A DNA stretch of 64,000 nt from Culex pipiens pallens (GCF_016801865.2 NC_068938.1:81232886-81296885), one strand, 5' to 3'. Positions 1 through 11,460 are shown, counted from the first letter of the stretch. The notes: generated from the letters alone by a model not told the origin. Program-made: numbers and translations.

Positions 1-257
1 TCATTCCGGCTTCCACGATCATCCTACCGCAACAGTGCCGCCAGAACTTTTTTTAGTGAGAAAAGTGCTATTTGAACAGTATTTTTTTTCTACATGCTAA
101 TTTTTTGTGAATTTTGGCATAGCGTGGCGTACTTTAAGGACGAAGTCTTGTCTCATTAAAATATCTTTGATCCGGCCTCCAAAAGTGTTTTAGTGACACT
201 TAAGCGGCTCTAACTTTTGATTGGGTTGTCAGATCTTCCATCTTTTAGGCTTTTGAA
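1..257. other. Left edge: arm of a distant inverted repeat plus relic sequence
   Basis: Bases 1-50 are repeated in inverse at about 7930-7981 (shared core ATCATCCTACCGCAACAG). Around 118-155 there is a decayed arm resembling the TACTTTATGGATGAAGCC terminus of the element at 18984-19143. No coding sequence is seen. The start of whatever element owns this arm may lie left of the window. Confidence 0.5.
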
Positions 258-2049
258 AGGTGGGAAAAGTTATCCTACAGATGGTTATCCCGGGAATAAT
301 TTATAGCGCTATGGCGGCCATCTTTATGGCATGCGGGATAACTTGTCATGGTTATCCCAGGAACAATTTTTAAGAGAGATTCCAAAACTAAAAAAAAACG
401 AACAATAATTGTTCGTTTTTTTTTTAATTATTAACATTACCTGGACATGTTTCTTGGCAAAATTTATTGCCCTACATTCCTGGAGTATGAAAATTTGGAT
501 GAAAATGAAAAAAATTCCAGGAATATTGTAACATCAAATATTTTAATTCAAATATTTAATAAAATTAAAAATCCTTCTGGGGTGGGACTCTGGGTCATTT
601 CCTGGACATGTATTTAGGCAAAACTTGTTGCCCTACATTCCTTGAGTATAAAAATACAACTTGGCATAAGGCCATGTGGAGGAAAAAAAATCCAGAAATA
701 TTTGAACTTCAAATATTTTAATTCAAATATTCCATAAATTTGAAAATCCATCTAGGATGGGACTCTGGGTCATTTTCTGGACATGTATTTAGGCAAAAGT
801 TGTTGCCCTACATTCTTTGAGTATAAAAATACAACTTGGCATAAGGCCATGTGGAGGAAAAAAAATCCAGAAATATTTGAACTTCAAATATTTTTATTCA
901 AATATTCCATAAATTTGAAAATCCTTCTAGGATGGGACTCTGGGTCATTTCCTGGACATGTATTTAGGCAAAAGTTGTTGCCCTACATTCCTTGAGCATA
1001 AAAATACAACTTGGCATGAGGCCATGTGGAGGAAAAAAAAATCCAGAAATATTCGAACTTCAAATATTTTAATTCAAATATTCCATAAATTTGAAAATCC
1101 CTCTAGGATGGGACTCTGGGTCATTTCCTGGACATGTATTTAGGCAAAAGTTGTTGCCCTACATTCCTTGAGCATAAAAATACAACTTGGCATGAGGCCA
1201 TGTGGAGGAAAAAAAATCCAGAAATATTTAAACTTCAAATATTTTAATTCAAATATTCCATAAATTTGAAAATCCTTCTAGGATGGGACTCTGGGTCATT
1301 TCCTGGACATGTATTTAAGCAAAACTTGTTTTCATTGCTCAAGGAATGTAGGGCAACAAGTTTTGCCTAAAAACATGTCCAGGAAATGACCCAGAGTCCC
1401 ATCCTAGATGGATTTTCAAATTTATGGAATATTTGAATTAAAATATTAGAAGTTCAAATTTTTCTGGATTTTTTTCCTCCACATGGCCTTATGCCAAGTT
1501 GTATTTTTATACTCAAGGAATGTAGGGCAACAAGTTTTGCCTAAATACATGTCCAGGAAATGACCCAGAGTCCCATCCTAGATGGATTTTCAAATTTATG
1601 GAATATTTGAATTAAAATATTTGAAGTTCAAATATTTTTGGATTTTTTTTCCTCCACATGGCCTCATGCCAAGTTGTATTTTTATACTCAAGGAATGTAG
1701 GGCAACAAGTTTTGCCTAAATACATGTCCAGGAAATGACCCAGAGTCCCATCCTAGAAGGATTTTTAATTTTATTAAATATTTGAATTAAAATATTTGAT
1801 GTTACAATATTCCTGGATTTTTTTTCATTTACATCCAAATTTTCATACTCCAGGAATGTAGGGCAATAAATTTTGAAAAGAAACATGTCCAGGTAATGTT
1901 AATTGTTCGTTTTTTTAAGTTTTGGAATCTCTCTTAAAAATTGTTCCTGGGATAACCATGACAAGTTATCCCGCATGCCATAAAGATGGCCGCCATAGCG
2001 CTATAAATTATTCCCGGGATAACCATCTGTAGGATAACTTTTCCCACCT
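258..2049. mobile_element. Foldback DNA element with 8-bp TSD and internal 175-bp tandem arrays
   Basis: Ends are AGGTGGGAAAAGTTATCC and its inverse, extending into arms of more than 120 bp that include a CGCCATAGCGCTATAAATTA stretch. The 8-bp TSD CTTTTGAA sits at 250-257 and 2050-2057. Between the arms, about five units of 175-177 bp, each beginning near CCTGGACATGTATTTAGGC (about 440, 601, 776, 951, 1129, 1303), run forward to about 1330, then run in inverse orientation to about 1890. No transposase ORF. The TSD length fits hAT, but the ends do not begin CAG, so the superfamily stays open. Short ORFs at 783-1143 are repeat-unit artefacts. Confidence 0.85.
440..1890. repeat. Head-to-head 175-bp tandem array inside the foldback
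   Basis: Forward units are spaced 175, 175, 178 and 174 bases and are nearly identical. From about 1330 the same unit returns in inverse orientation for about three copies, the outermost being the most diverged on each side. This gradient (old edges, homogeneous centre) is what unequal exchange between units would give. Confidence 0.8.
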
Positions 2050-2133
2050 CTTTTGAAAAGGTCTTTTAAATACCAGTCTTAAAATGTATAACATAACGGA
2101 TTTTCAACGGCCAAACAAAACATTTCTTATTTA

Positions 2134-3075
2134 CAGTATGTAAAAAAAAGTATTTTCACCCCTTGGGCACTATGCACATTTTGTGATGAAACATGTAAAC
2201 AATTTAAAATTTTACAGAAACCTAGTACTACGTTTTGTTCAGAAACTCATGCCAAACATTTTGTTGCATAAAGCTCATGAAAAGATGATTTATATTAAAA
2301 GTTATATAACAAATACTTTTACATAAATCAAAAGAGGTGCAAAAAAAGTTTGTACACCTTTCGAAAAATTAACATAAATAAAGTTATTTGTTGACAAATC
2401 ACCATAAATCCAGTCTCCCAACTCCAAATAGGCATCCTTGACTGATTAAAAAAGTAATTTAGATTGAATATGAAGTTCACTAATTACTTAGTATAAAAGT
2501 TTATATAACTCTGAAAATTCTATATAAAACTTATCGAAACTTATTTTTGCAAACTTTCAATTCAACTAAATGTCAATATATTACCAAAGAATTGCTATAT
2601 AAACATTTTGGAGTGGGTATAACACCGTTTTGGGGGTCTTTGTATCGATAGAATAGATTTTTCGTTGGAATTTCGTACCAACCCGGAATTACGTCGTCGG
2701 AAAATCCGCCGGCATCCAAACCAGTCCACGATTTACAAGTCAACTTATGTGGCATCGGAAATGGCATAAAATTTCCGATCTTTTGATACCCAGACATCTA
2801 GGTTTCCTATAAAACCCACGTTTTTAAATACCTAGGTAAAAACGTTATCGTTTCGTTTGAGCAATCTGCCAAAAATGTATGGACTTTCGTTATTTTTGTT
2901 CTCGTGGATTAAACTTACTTTTTTGTAATAGTATTTGTTATATTACTTTTAATATAAATCATCTTTTCATGAGCTTTTTGTAACAAAATATTTGGAATGA
3001 GTTTCTGAACAAAACGCAGTAGGTTTATGTAAAATTTTAAATTGTTTACATGTTTCATCACAAACTAACATACTG
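2134..3075. mobile_element. TA-flanked foldback, deleted copy (CAGTATGTAAAA family)
   Basis: The left end CAGTATGTAAAAAAAAG follows TA at 2132-2133; the right end CATACTG is followed by TA at 3076-3077. The sequence matches the larger copy at 52587-54079 along the left arm, but most of the right arm is missing, with the junction just after 2920. A TA TSD with a CAGT start is typical of Tc1/mariner-type elements. A 74-codon ORF on the minus strand recurs as mirror copies in the other element and is a by-product of the arm. Confidence 0.8.
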
Positions 3076-3165
3076 TAAGTCTAAAAGTTTTCAGATCTGA
3101 CAAGATATAACGTTTTAGTGATATTTGTGCTTTTAAAAAGCTGGATTTCACCTATCTATACAGCA

Positions 3166-3434
3166 CTGCCCACCATTGAAAAAACGGCTAATATCCACTT
3201 TTAGCAAAAACGAGATATTGGCACCAGGTGGTAGAGGATGTTCCAACGCATCTTCTGGAACTTGAAATTCACTGAAATAGTGTTTAGACTTGGCTGCCGA
3301 TGCGAAAAACCAAACGGCTAATATGCCACTCTTATGGGAAATTGCCTTGACGGAGATTTTGTGACAAACACTAAAACGCGTTTTTCTCGGAATACTTGAT
3401 TTGGCATAATAGCCGAATTTTCAATTATGGGCAG
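3166..3434. mobile_element. 269-bp CTGCCCA miniature element, copy 1
   Basis: Ends are CTGCCCACCATTGAAAA and TTTTCAATTATGGGCAG, flanked by the direct repeat AGCA (3162-3165 and 3435-3438). It is almost identical to copies at 6176-6444 and 50640-50908. Internally GGCTAATAT appears twice. No coding potential. The 4-bp TSD and CTGCC end do not match a superfamily I can name with confidence. Confidence 0.85.
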
Positions 3435-4130
3435 AGCAGTTCCATATGAAAGTTAAAGAAAAAAATAAAAGTGCTTCGATTTGGTTCAAATTTTTTCTGG
3501 AGGTTCCTTGGCCAAAATAATAATACCCGTATTTTTTTGTTTGACCATTAGGGTGGCCAACGCCGTGTTAGGGTGGTCTGAAAAATGGTCATTTTCGTCG
3601 ATTTTCACAAAATCCATTTTTTTTTTCAAAAAATCATAACTTCGCTCCATTTTAACCGATTTTAGCTGTCTTGGGCGCAAATGAAAGATGATAAGTTTGA
3701 CTTCCAAGAAAAAATAATGTGGAGTTTCAAAAATCCAGCCTAACGTTTGAAAAAGTCTTATGAAACCATCAATTGCCGTTTTGACGGTGTCTGGACCAAA
3801 AAGCCTATATCTGAAAATATGTTGAACGGATTCCTTGGACAATTTTCGTTAACAGGATTCATAGATATGATTTTTTTTAAATAAAATCCGGGTTTTTCGA
3901 CGCGCCGCGCGAAAAAACGAGAAATTGACGAAATTGGCAAAAAATCAACTTTTTTCACTAAAACTGCGATAGCTCAAGAATTTCAGCGATGACCTATATA
4001 TGTTTGGGTTCCAAAAGTTGCGTCTTTCAATTACGAAAAAAAATTATCGTCATTAAAATTCGTACAAATTCGTGTTATACGAAAAAAAATCGTACAAAAA
4101 TCCGACTTATTATAAATCCGTGAAGAGGGT
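3435..4130. other. AT-rich repetitive stretch without recognised boundaries
   Basis: Contains TTAGGGTGG-type motifs near 3548 and 3570 and several overlapping minus-strand ORFs in low-complexity sequence. Its style (ATAACTTCGCTCCATTTTAACC and so on) is that of a degraded mobile element, but no paired ends were found. Confidence 0.35.
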
Positions 4131-6175
4131 CGAAAACCCTACGGTATGGAAAAACTTAATTATCTTCTAAATTATCCTTCATCAAGTAAGCATTTGTGAA
4201 TTAAGTTAGTTTTTCTATATATTTTTTTTATAAAAATCCTTTGTTTTGGTTTACCAATGTTGCACCATAGAATGTACCCCTATTTTTGCGCTTGACAACA
4301 CAAACAAAGGTAGATAATTTGATCAAACGAAAATAACAGGTCACTGCAAGTTTTGTATGCGTGAATATGTGTGTGTGTGTGTGTGTACGTTTGGGGTGCT
4401 CTGCGAGAACATCACATTCACACACATAGATAAACACAAACAAACGGAAAAAGCTGGCATAAAAGTTGAAAAACTGTGGTACGGGATTCACGTGTGTTTC
4501 TCTCACCTTTGAGTGGGAGCGGGGTTAAGGAGAACGGTCAAGTGGGTGGAAAGTGTCCGCCATAATCGGATTACCGTGAGGGGGTGGGTGAGTGGGAGAT
4601 ATTCAGTAGATTATGGAACCGGTGCGAGGGTACTTGGACAATATTTAGTTTTCACACCTCCCCCAGAGTGGGGATACACATTGCGGAATGAAATTTGTCC
4701 AGCACCACATTCACACGAATGGTTGCGCAAAAGTTTAAATAAACAATTGAGAAGGGATTTAAAGTTGAAAAATTCAACCCTCAGTTGTTGATTGTATAGG
4801 CCTTTGTACATCTCTGCTGCAATCTATAACTTGAATCTGATGGGAAAAGGATGCAAACAATTCCTGGTGAATATTTCTCAGAAATATCCCTTTTATGTGC
4901 CAAACTCAATCAACTAACGATGCTCAACAATTTATTTGGAATGCATCGTTAGCAGATTCCGAGTTCCTTCATCAACCTTCCGTAAAATATTCAGGCCCCG
5001 AGTTATGCTGCATGGTTGCACCTATGCGAGTTTCAAAACATCCAAAGTCAGTGCAAAAGTTCAATAGATTTCCAATTACGGCGTGTAATCGACCATGCTG
5101 GGGCTTTTGCACCTAATTCGCTCTAATTTAACCCGGTTCAGCAACTCCCAGCTGCAGCAATGAGTTTTCCAAGCTGGGTGCCGATCGGTTCCCATGGTAG
5201 TCATGCCGGTGGTATGGTTTAGCTCGAACGAGGATTGGATTTTATCAAGCATAAATCTTCCGCTACAGAACTATGACGACAACTGCCTACATGTGTTGGG
5301 CTTGTTCGAAGGGATTTTTCTAAACAATTTCTCAAATCACTTTTCAAAATAAGCAGAATAGTTGGAAAGTTTGACATTTTCCCTTAAATCAACCTACCAG
5401 GTGCATCGCCCTTTTGATACCATTAAAAATTGAGAAATTTATGCCAACAAATCCGACACCTGCCCGGGGGCTGAACCCATTTGTTCCCAGGGTTGGTGGT
5501 TTTCCACCGTCAGCAGTTTTCTTTCCCGACGAGTGCAATTAAAACCCGAAGCAATTAATATTTTCTGCACGATTAATTTCAATCCCGTTCCCCCACGGGA
5601 CGGGGTGGAGATGGGAAAAGCCCTCGGAATGGAAATCCGTGGGATTCATTTTCGGAAGGATTTTCTGAGGGATCGAGTGCAGAAAAAAAACAGGAAAATA
5701 AAATCTCGAATTTCGTTTCGTCACCCTCCGTTGCGGACCATTTCTCGAGTGGTTTCGCACTTCATTAAAGCCGTGTCAAGTGATGCAAAAATGATGGCGG
5801 CACGCGATCGTGGAGCCCGTCAATCGTCGTGATTAATTGATGGCAGTTGTGTTTCCGGAGGGTTTGAACTAGTACTGAAAAAAGGAATGATTTGTGTTGT
5901 TTGAAAACCGAGTTCTGATTCCTAAATTTGCTTTATGTAATGTGAGAAAACTTTTGGTTCATGGTTCTAAATTGGTTTATACTGCACTAAAAATTTTTAT
6001 GAATTTTCAACAACGTGAGTCGTTCTACCAAATTCTCGTTGAAAAATTAGAGGTAATTTGCCGAAGTTTGGCATTTTGCTGAAGAAACAATCAGTTGTTC
6101 TGTTTTCAGAAGAAAAGCTATCAATTGATTATCTCTGCACCAAAAACATCCGAGAGTATAGCGGCCGTCACTATA
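4131..6175. other. Apparently unique non-coding sequence
   Basis: Balanced composition with a (GT)n run at about 4369-4387 and no terminal repeats. ORFs of 60-100 codons occur but lack splice-supported edges or domain signatures. Presumably intron, or upstream sequence, of the EGF-repeat gene. Nothing functional is recognised. Confidence 0.4.
4369..4387. repeat. (GT)n microsatellite
   Basis: A run of GT dinucleotides in unique sequence. Confidence 0.8.
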
Positions 6176-6444
6176 CTGCCCACCATTGAAAAAACGGCTA
6201 ATATCCACTTTTGGCAAAAACGAGATATTAGCACCAGGTTTTAGAGGATGTTCCAACGCATCTTCTGAACCTTGAATTTCACAGAAATAATGTTTAGATT
6301 TGGCTGCCGATGCAAAAAACCAAACGGCTAATATGCCACTCTTATGGGAAATTGCCTTGACGGAGATTTTGTGACAAACACTAAAACGCGTTTTTCTCGG
6401 AATACTTGATTTGGCATAATAGCCGAATTTTCAATTATGGGCAG
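6176..6444. mobile_element. 269-bp CTGCCCA miniature element, copy 2
   Basis: Same ends and length as copy 1, flanked by TATA at 6172-6175 and 6445-6448. The right duplication overlaps the target flank of the hAT-like element that starts at 6452, so the two insertions abut. Confidence 0.85.
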
Positions 6445-6451
6445 TATAGCT

Positions 6452-7718
6452 CAGGCCTGCCCAACGTCCGGCCCGCGGGCCAGATCCGGCCCGTGAAGCC
6501 ATTTCATCCGGCCCGCAACGGCTTTTCAAAAATGTTCTATGACCGGCCCTGTTCATGGACTGTTCATGAAATATTCAATAAATAAACTGAGTGTTTAAAT
6601 TAAAAAATAAGCATGAGATTAAATATTCACGCAAGCAAAAATTTAACGAGAAAAAATTTGTTTTTTTTTTGTTTTTTTTGCTATAAAATGTTACTAATTC
6701 AACGTATTATTTGGATTTTGCCTTTGTATTTTCAAAGATTTTTGTTTCAAAATCTAACATTCTTCATGTTTGAATTTAATTCTTATCATTTCTATATTGA
6801 TGACTTCAGAATTAATCAATTAACTGAAAAATGGCTTAAAAAAATAAAATTATCCATTTCGTGAGAATGTGAAATAAAACTGAAGTTTTTCTTTTTTTAG
6901 GAACTTGATTAAAATTGATTTTAAAATTCAAATATCGTTTTTTTCAGAACATCTTTTCAGTGATAAACTCGTGTTTGAAAAAAAAGCTTTTTAAAAGCAA
7001 ATTATTAGGACCGAAGAAAAAAATAGCTGCAAATATTTTTAAAATATTGAAATGTTAAAATGAGTCAATAAATCTGGGAGCATAAAATATATGACACGTT
7101 CTTCAGTATATTTTTCATAAACTTCGATAGTTTAAAGAAGTTCAATGAACTAAACATGAAAACTACTCAATATATATTTTTCTACACGTTTTAAAATTTG
7201 TTTGTTTAAAATCTTTTAAAATGTTTTATAAAATATATTTCAATAAAGGTGAACAACAACGCAAAAACTTTTTTTTTTGTTTCATTACGCTTGGATCCAA
7301 ATTATTTGGATCCAAATTTCGTTTAGATAGTTTTTGTCAAGCCTCATTGATTTCTTTTAAACATGGTTGTGTTGGCAATCAAGCTTTCAAAAAAAACTTG
7401 CAGTTAAATTTGAATGTTTTTGCCTTTTTTTACTAATTTTTAAATTAATTACCTATATCAAGGTATTGAATAGCAATCTACAAAACCAATAACAATAAAT
7501 GAAAAAAAAACTAAATGAAAATAAAAGAAATAAACACATTTTTCAATGTTTTGATTCTTATTTTCAACACTAGTTTATTCATTTGATTACATAAAAAGAA
7601 CCTATAAGAATAATTTTATGTTTACTTTTTCAATTTTTTATCAAACATTGGTTCCGGCCCGTCACTGCTTCAGAAAAATCAGATCTGGCCCGCAGGGCCA
7701 AAAGGTTGGGCACCCCTG
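6452..7718. mobile_element. hAT-like non-autonomous element
   Basis: The left end CAGGCCTGCCCAACG and right end GTTGGGCACCCCTG, plus matching GGGCCAGATC(C/T)GGCCCG blocks, form imperfect inverted repeats of the CAGGGGTGCCC type typical of hAT elements. Flanks GTATAGCT (6444-6451) and GCATAGCT (7718-7725) differ at one base and may be a mutated 8-bp TSD, with a one-base uncertainty at the right edge. The interior is AT-rich, with ORFs of at most 83 codons and no transposase motif. Confidence 0.7.
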
Positions 7719-8190
7719 CATAGCTTGTGAGATCTCTTCTTGTGTGTCGTGATTCCCAACGATGGCATTCTCTCTCTATCACTCTTCCCCTTTTCCTCGA
7801 CTATGCGCTCTCACCGCTGAGTCTCTCAATCTCTCCGAAAACTGCAATGAGAGAACGCGAGACGGCGATTAGGAGCCGATCACGCATGACGTCCCGTTAA
7901 ACTGCGTTTGCAAAATTGGTTTTGTGGCGGCTTTTGTGGTTAAACGCTGTTGCGGTAGGATGATCGTGGAAGTGGGAATGAGAGAGAAAAAGAAAATGTC
8001 AATCGCGAGTGAGTAAACACGAAAACGAGTTCGTGTTGATTGTCTTGTTCCTAGGCATATCAGACATTTTCAATGTTTGTCGTAAAGGGCTCAAATTTGG
8101 CATGAGTTCGTCTTATGTACAGACAAACACACAATGAAAGTTTTGTCCAGTCGGGACGCCTCACTTCGACCCATAGAACAAACCTAGGTA
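7719..8190. other. Short non-repeat stretch and right arm of the 1-50 inverted repeat
   Basis: CT-rich sequence followed at about 7930-7981 by the inverse of window bases 1-50. No gene recognised. Confidence 0.4.
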
Positions 8191-8332
8191 CACTGAAATA
8201 ACAAATTGACAAAATTGTTTTATTCTAGGAATTTTGTCTCCTTTCCTTTTAGTAATTGGATTATTTGAATTGCTAAATAAGGAGGTAAAATTCCCAAAAA
8301 TTTAAAAATTGTGTACTCTTTTTATTTCAATG
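8191..8332. mobile_element. TA-flanked miniature element, CACTGAAATA ends
   Basis: CACTGAAATA at the left and TATTTCAATG at the right, with TA at 8189-8190 and 8333-8334. The interior has GGAATTTTGTCTCCTTTCC, also found in the copy at 45215-45337. Length 142 bp, no coding potential. Confidence 0.75.
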
Positions 8333-8941
8333 TAGCAAATTCTAGAAACAAAAAAAAATCAGCCGAAATACAAATTCAGTTGAATACAAATGAAATTCAA
8401 AAAGCTAAGTAATTCTCTCTCTCTCTTATTTGAATAAAAGAAAAAAAAATCGCATGTTAAGTTTTTCGATAAAGGCTCCATACAATTTAACACCTTTAAA
8501 ATAAGCCCGATCTGTTTATTTGATTTTTTTGTATTACAAAAAGTTCAATTCACAAAACAGGTGTATGTTTTATGGGAGTTAAGGAGTAAGTAAATATCTA
8601 TTTTTGACCAAGTTGATCGGAGTCCTGATTGCTACGATACAACCTCCTAATTTTACGATAATTTTTTGAACTATTTCAAAAGGTTACTCTTGATTCTTAA
8701 ATTTCGCAACGATAGTGAATATTGAATATCATACAGAAAGTTTCTAAAAGATTTATTTTTCACCATTGAAAATCTATCAAATAGTTGTCGATACATTGCA
8801 AAATAATAGATGGCGGCTAATTTATACATTTTTCTCAAAATTGAATCTTCAGATTGCATTTCAAAACTTTTTTTACAGAGTTACTTTCGTTCATAAAGTA
8901 TTTTCAAAATTTCAAATAACTGAACAAAAAATCACCTCCAT
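8333..8941. other. AT-rich sequence, no feature recognised
   Basis: A short (CT)n tract lies near 8415. The only ORFs are short ones in both strands of the same low-complexity sequence. Nothing supports a gene. Confidence 0.35.
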
Positions 8942-9077
8942 CCCAAGTAACATTTAAGGCTTTATCAAAGCTGTCACAACCGCTATAAAACCTATCAGCC
9001 AAAACCAACATTAAACAAACTCCCCAGAACCTTGATAAACCCCAATTAAAACCCATAAGGATCTCCGCAAAAGGTTT

Positions 9078-9467
9078 ATCAAAATCAAACCATCCACCCC
9101 CTGGTCTTTTGTGGTCTCTATTGCAAGTTTATGCTCGAACCTAGGAGTCCAAAGGCTTGAATGGGGAGAGCACCCAAACCTCTTTTTACTCCAAGGAACC
9201 TTCCACCCCAGTGTTTGAACTGACGACCTTTGGATTGCGAGTCCAACCGCCGCCAGCGATTCCACCGGAGTAGGCTTGGTTTGGTGTGTTGTTTGTACTT
9301 ATGGCATGGAGACGACTCCTACACCTGGAATGACTTAACGGCCTAACAACCAAGGCCGGGACCGACATTTTACTTCCTCATCCGATGGAAGGTTGCAGCA
9401 GATGGGAATCGAACCCAGAATCATCCGCTTACAAAGCGGACAGCGTAACCATTCGGCCACGCACTGC
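9078..9467 (-). mobile_element. Two-headed tRNA-derived SINE, copy 1 (most complete)
   Basis: Read on the minus strand it starts with a tRNA-like unit (9395-9467) having a pol III A box GTGGCCGAATGGTTA and a perfect B box GGTTCGATTCC, then about 130 bp of body. A second tRNA-like unit (about 9199-9265) follows, with a TTGGA/TCCAA anticodon-type stem and a B-box-like AGTTCAAACAC. The 3' part runs to a TTGATTT tail. Copies 2 and 3 share the body. The two-tRNA architecture recalls Twin of Culex pipiens, but the spacer here is much longer. Short ORFs starting MESLAAVG are shared repeat by-products. Confidence 0.8.
9395..9467 (-). other. tRNA-like head of the SINE (anticodon-loop TGT)
   Basis: The minus strand folds as a tRNA with anticodon stem TCCGC/GCGGA and loop TTTGTAA. 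The acceptor stem has two wobbles and a C-C mismatch, and one T-stem pair is mismatched. Because the sequence continues directly into SINE body and recurs truncated at 29110, it is treated as a SINE promoter, not a working tRNA-Thr gene. Confidence 0.7.
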
Positions 9468-9701
9468 TAACCGCAATCAGACCAGAAATTCAGCATAAAT
9501 GTGCATTTTCATCAGTTTTAAATCAAATTTTTCAGTTTTCTATTTTTTTAAATCAAGATGGCGGTCAATCATATTCAATCAGAGCACGCGTTTAGCGCCA
9601 TATTTATGCACTGCTATTTGGCCGCGATAAATGCTCTTTTAGTAGCTTATGATTTTAAGTGAGCTTTTTACATGCCTAATGGCACTTGACAGCTACAACA
9701 C

Positions 9702-11189
9702 TAGAGCGTCCAATTTCCCGGGGTTACACAATTCCCGGGAAACGGGAAATTTTCAACAAATTTCCCGGGAAATCCCGGGAATTCCCGGGAAATTTGAAAT
9801 TTAGCGAAAATTATTCTAATCCTGTTTCTGATTGATCTTTTGCAACAAAATTGTATAGAACAGCAACTTTAATGGTCAAAATGAGTGTGAGGATCAATTA
9901 TTGGCTTGACTGCTTGTAAAAAATCATGCAACTTTGAGAAAATATATAAACTTTCTAATTTATTAGTATTTTTGTTGAGAAGGATTTTTTTTTAAATCAA
10001 AGTGTTTGGACAGTGAAAATCTATGCTCCACAACCATAAAATTGCTTTTAAATTTGTCTCAGTGACCATACAAATAAAATAAAAAAAAAAACAAAAAAAA
10101 TCAACTTGTGAATAAATAAATAATCATTGAGTTTACCTTGAAAATCTAATTTCTAGCGCTTTTTAACTTGAAACACAATTTTTATTTTGAAAATTTGATA
10201 CGAAGTTGTTTTTTAATGGTTTTTCATGGTTTTATGATATGATTTTAGTTATATGGTTTTCAGCCTAATAAATCAATTAGATTAAAAAAAAATTGAGTAT
10301 TCCAAAGTGGTTGAAATTCAACGATATTTTTTATAACCCTCTTACGCCCTTGGTAGCTCACGTGCTTCATAAATTTATAACTTCAATCTGTAATTTCTCG
10401 AATACTTAGAAACAAATTCTTTTCACACAAACCTTTTTGAAATTTTTTTTTAAATCCGTTCAATTTCCATCCAACATCAATCAAATCAAACCATCCACAT
10501 TAACGACCCCCGGGTCTTTTGTGGTCTCTATTGCAAGTTTCTGCTCGAACCTAGGAGTCCGAAGGCTTGAATGGGGAGAGCACCCAAACCTCTTTTTACT
10601 CCAAGGAACCTTCCACCCTAGTGTTTGAACTGACGACCTTTGGATTGCGAGTCCAACCGCCGCCAGCGATTCCACCGGAGTAGGCTTGGTTTGGTGTGTT
10701 GTTTGTACTTATGGCATGGAGACGACTCCTACACCTGGAATGACTTAACGGCCTAACAACCAAGGCTGGGACTGACATTTTACTTCCTCATCCGATGGAA
10801 GGTCCAACATGTTCAAGGTAAATAAAAGTCAAGCAAATCTCAATGTTGATCTTGGCCGGAAGATGTAAATATCGTATTTTCAAATGATTTTCCAAAAAAG
10901 CATTAAAAAAGGTTGTCAAAACTTGACATGAAATTTACAGACAATCTGATTAGTTAAATATTAACAGTAGATGGAAATAAACAAAATCAAATTAGGTTCT
11001 CCAATTATTTTTTTTTGTATAATTTCAAAACATTGATGCCAAAAAGGTAGGAAAATGTATTCTTCTGCTTGTATTTCGGGAATTCCCGGGAAATTTACAA
11101 ATTTCCCGGGAAACGGGAAATATTTTTTTCCGGGAAATCCCGGGAATTCCCGGGAATTTTTTTCCCGGGACGGGAAATTGGACGCTCTA
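9702..11189. mobile_element. hAT-like element with CCCGGG-rich ends and perfect 8-bp TSD
   Basis: Ends are TAGAGCGTCCAATTTCCCG and its exact inverse; TSD TACAACAC at 9694-9701 and 11190-11197. Subterminal sequence at both ends is a string of CCCGGGAA/TTCCCGGG palindromes. The 8-bp TSD and an end close to CAGAG fit hAT. The interior is AT-rich without transposase and carries SINE copy 2. A decayed relative occupies about 25965-27790. Confidence 0.88.
10478..10802 (-). mobile_element. SINE copy 2, 5'-truncated, inside the hAT-like element
   Basis: Identical in layout to the body and second tRNA-like unit of copy 1 but lacking the first tRNA head. The TSD TCCAACAT is at 10470-10477 and 10803-10810. 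The 3' tail on the minus strand is a short TTGAT repeat. Loss of the 5' head with retention of the tail is the usual signature of incomplete reverse transcription. Confidence 0.85.
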
Positions 11190-11460
11190 TACAACACCCT
11201 AGGTTTTAACAAAGCATGCGATAAAACCGTTTGGCATGGCATTGCCATCTGGTTTTCAAGCCTCTATTAAAACTTTCATTAAACCTTATTGAAAGCCAGT
11301 CGGCTTTTATTTCCACCCGGTTTTATGTCCGAGGCATAAACCCCTCTTGCTTGTTGGTTGCGGTGAATGCCCAAATAAAACTATTAAGCAATCAAGATGC
11401 TACAATAAAACCTTAATAATACTTGGTGGTGGCTAGTTTGTTTAAAAATATCACTTGGGA

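Larger units (their letters stand above)
8942..11460. mobile_element. Outer TIR element interrupted by a SINE and a hAT-like element
   Basis: ATCCCAAGTAACATTT near 8940 is mirrored by AAATATCACTTGGGAT ending near 11460. Material just inside both ends is rich in TAAAACC/GGTTTTA blocks of similar character. Nested inside are a SINE (9078-9467) and a hAT-like element (9702-11189), which itself carries a second SINE. A TSD for the outer element is not clear, so its edges are provisional. Confidence 0.5.

Noticed and set aside
3540..3580. TTAGGG motifs as telomere-like sequence
   Set aside because: Only isolated TTAGGGTGG motifs occur; there is no tandem run, and dipterans lack TTAGGG telomeres.
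9395..9467. A genuine tRNA-Thr gene (anticodon TGT)
   Set aside because: Acceptor and T-stem mismatches, direct continuation into SINE body, and a truncated second copy identify it as a SINE head.
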